A stretch of DNA of 64,000 nt from Luidia sarsii (Eukaryota; Echinodermata; Asteroidea; Paxillosida; Luidiidae), in assembly GCA_949987565.1 (NCBI GenBank), contig OX465107.1, positions 14,009,051 through 14,073,050 of the forward strand. The letters run 5' to 3'. The notes beneath the pieces were generated by a model. That model saw nothing but the letters and a program-made list of their open reading frames with translations. It was not told where the DNA came from and did no database searches. How positions within the stretch are numbered: the stretch's first letter is position 1; every line of letters begins with the position of its first letter. A program made the position numbers and the translations under genes. Below, piece by piece: positions 63,101-64,000 of the stretch.

Positions 63101-64000
63101 ATTCTCTCCGCCGACTGTTATGCGATCCTGCCATACAACACAAGCCTCCTCGCTGATTAAAGTAAGTTCTCTTTGCATGATGATAAATTCATCATAAAAT
63201 GTCTGATTTCAGATTTTTTTATACTGGTCGATTGCCCTTTCCAAGGCCTCACAGCAGAAAAAGTTTCAGGTTTTTTATTATAAAATTGAAGGAGATATTA
63301 ACTCGCAAATTCTGTTTTTCTTTTCAGATTCTCTCCGCCGACTGTAAATTGCTACTGACCATACAACACAAGCTGCCTCGCTGATTAAAGTAAGTTCTCA
63401 TTGCATGATGATAGTTTTATCATCAAATGTCCGATTTCAGATTTCTTAATACTGGTCGATTGCCCGTTCCACGGCCTCACCGCAGACCAAGTTTCACCTT
63501 TTTCATATTAAATTTGAAGGAGATATTAACTGGCAAAGTTTGTTTTTCCTTCCAGATTATCTCAGCCGACTGTTATGCGATCCTACCCATACAACACAAG
63601 CTGCCTCGCTGATTAAAGTAAGTTATCATTGCATGATGATAGTTTTATCATCAAATGTCCGATTTCAGATTTCTTAATACTGGTCGATTGCCCGTTCCAA
63701 GGCCTCACCGCAGACCAAGTTTCACCTTTTTCATATTAAATTTGAAGGAGATATTAACTGGCAAAGTTTGTTTTTCCTTCCAGATTATCTCCGCCGACTG
63801 TTACGCGATCCTGCCCATACAACACAAGCTTCCTCGCTGATTAAAGTAAGTTCTCATTGCATGATGATAGTTTTATCATCAAATGTCCGATTTCAGATTT
63901 CTTAATACTGGTCGATTGCCCGTTCTAAGGCCTCACCGCAGGCCAAGTTTCATCTTTTTCATATTAAATTTGAAGGAGATATTAACTGGCAAAGTTTGTT

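Larger units (their letters stand above)
1..64000 (+). repeat. 228-bp tandem satellite array, about 280 units, fills the window
   Basis: The same 228-bp unit repeats head to tail in one orientation from the first to the last base. The first and last units are cut by the window edges, so the array continues on both sides. Taking the ATG in TCAAATGTCC as phase marker, the first is at 102 and the last at 63883; the spacing equals 280 periods minus about 59 bases of small deletions. Unit sequence is AT-rich. An AGGCCT sits in nearly every unit (for example 147-152) and AAGCTT marks A-type units (273-278). No unique sequence, transposon or conventional gene interrupts it. All splice-like signals point along the + strand. 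Organisation into diverged types and higher-order repeats is typical of eukaryotic satellite DNA; the lineage cannot be told from this sequence. Confidence 0.97.
58882..64000 (+). repeat. Distal domain to the window edge
   Basis: 59563-60662 repeats 53200-54299 (offset 6,363 bp). About 60,690-62,270 repeats about 55,240-56,817 (offset 5,453-5,454 bp, 24 units minus deletions), and 62,717-63,160 repeats 60,672-61,116 (offset about 2,044 bp). The last units (63199-64000) contain unusual changes such as CATAAAATGTCTG, TCAGGTTTTTTATTATAAAA and CTCAGCCGACTG. The final unit is cut by the window edge. Confidence 0.75.

Noticed and set aside
1..64000. CRISPR array
   Set aside because: There are no alternating short repeats and unique spacers; the full 228-bp period is repeated without unique sequence, and the splice-like signals are eukaryotic.
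1..64000. Centromeric satellite with a CENP-B box
   Set aside because: I found no match to the CENP-B box pattern in the A, B or C units. A centromeric location remains possible but nothing in the sequence shows it.
1..64000. Relative of the hsr-omega tandem repeat transcript
   Set aside because: The period differs from the roughly 280-bp repeat of that locus and the ATAGGTAGG-type nonamer is absent.

Overview
The whole 64,000-base window is one uninterrupted, head-to-tail tandem array of a 228-bp unit, about 280 copies, with no break, no unique sequence and no recognisable conventional gene, tRNA, rRNA, transposon or CRISPR. Both window edges cut through units, so the array is longer than 64 kb. 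The organism is a eukaryote: this is satellite DNA with higher-order repeats, and every typical unit carries eukaryotic spliceosomal signals. I cannot name the lineage from sequence alone. 

The striking feature is what the unit looks like. Read on the + strand, each 228-bp unit is a complete intron-exon cassette: a 62-bp exon-like block ending in AAA, a strong 5' splice site (GTAAGT), a short hairpin starting 16 bp downstream of that GT, a branch-site-like TATTAAC 26 bp before the acceptor, a pyrimidine tract (TTTTTCCTTCCAG or TTTTTCTTTTCAG) and then the next 62-bp block. That gives a 166-bp intron. By hand count the exon-like block is about 48% GC and the intron-like block about 37%. The exon-like blocks have stops in the possible frames and 62 is not a multiple of 3, so a spliced product would be a non-coding chain of 62-nt repeats. 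The 61-codon open frame found in most units starts inside the intron-like part and ends at a TGA in the exon-like part; I do not regard it as a gene. 

Two main unit types, A and B (about 86% identical by hand count), often alternate to make a 456-bp dimer. A third type, C, appears only after 48 kb. Layout: 1-8.5 kb, 8-mer and 9-mer higher-order repeats forming a 17-mer (3,876 bp); 8.5-18.3 kb, long repeats of about 4.6-5.0 kb; 18.3-26.3 kb, 9-mer and 13-mer (2,964 bp) repeats; 27.7-34.0 kb, a block duplicated at 39.5-44.5 kb and separated by 5,700 bp (25 units) that resembles the 18.5-26.7 kb region; 44.8-48.0 kb, a 5-mer (1,140 bp) repeat; 48.0-50.2 kb, a mixed, more diverged transition; 50.2-64.0 kb, a distal domain with C units, 2-bp deletions and, alone in the window, destroyed splice sites. 

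The main hypothesis to test is that this is a giant transcribed exon-intron satellite (a repetitive long non-coding RNA or a splice-factor-binding locus). The alternative is a satellite that merely amplified a captured exon and its flanking intron. RNA evidence is needed to decide, and none is available here.
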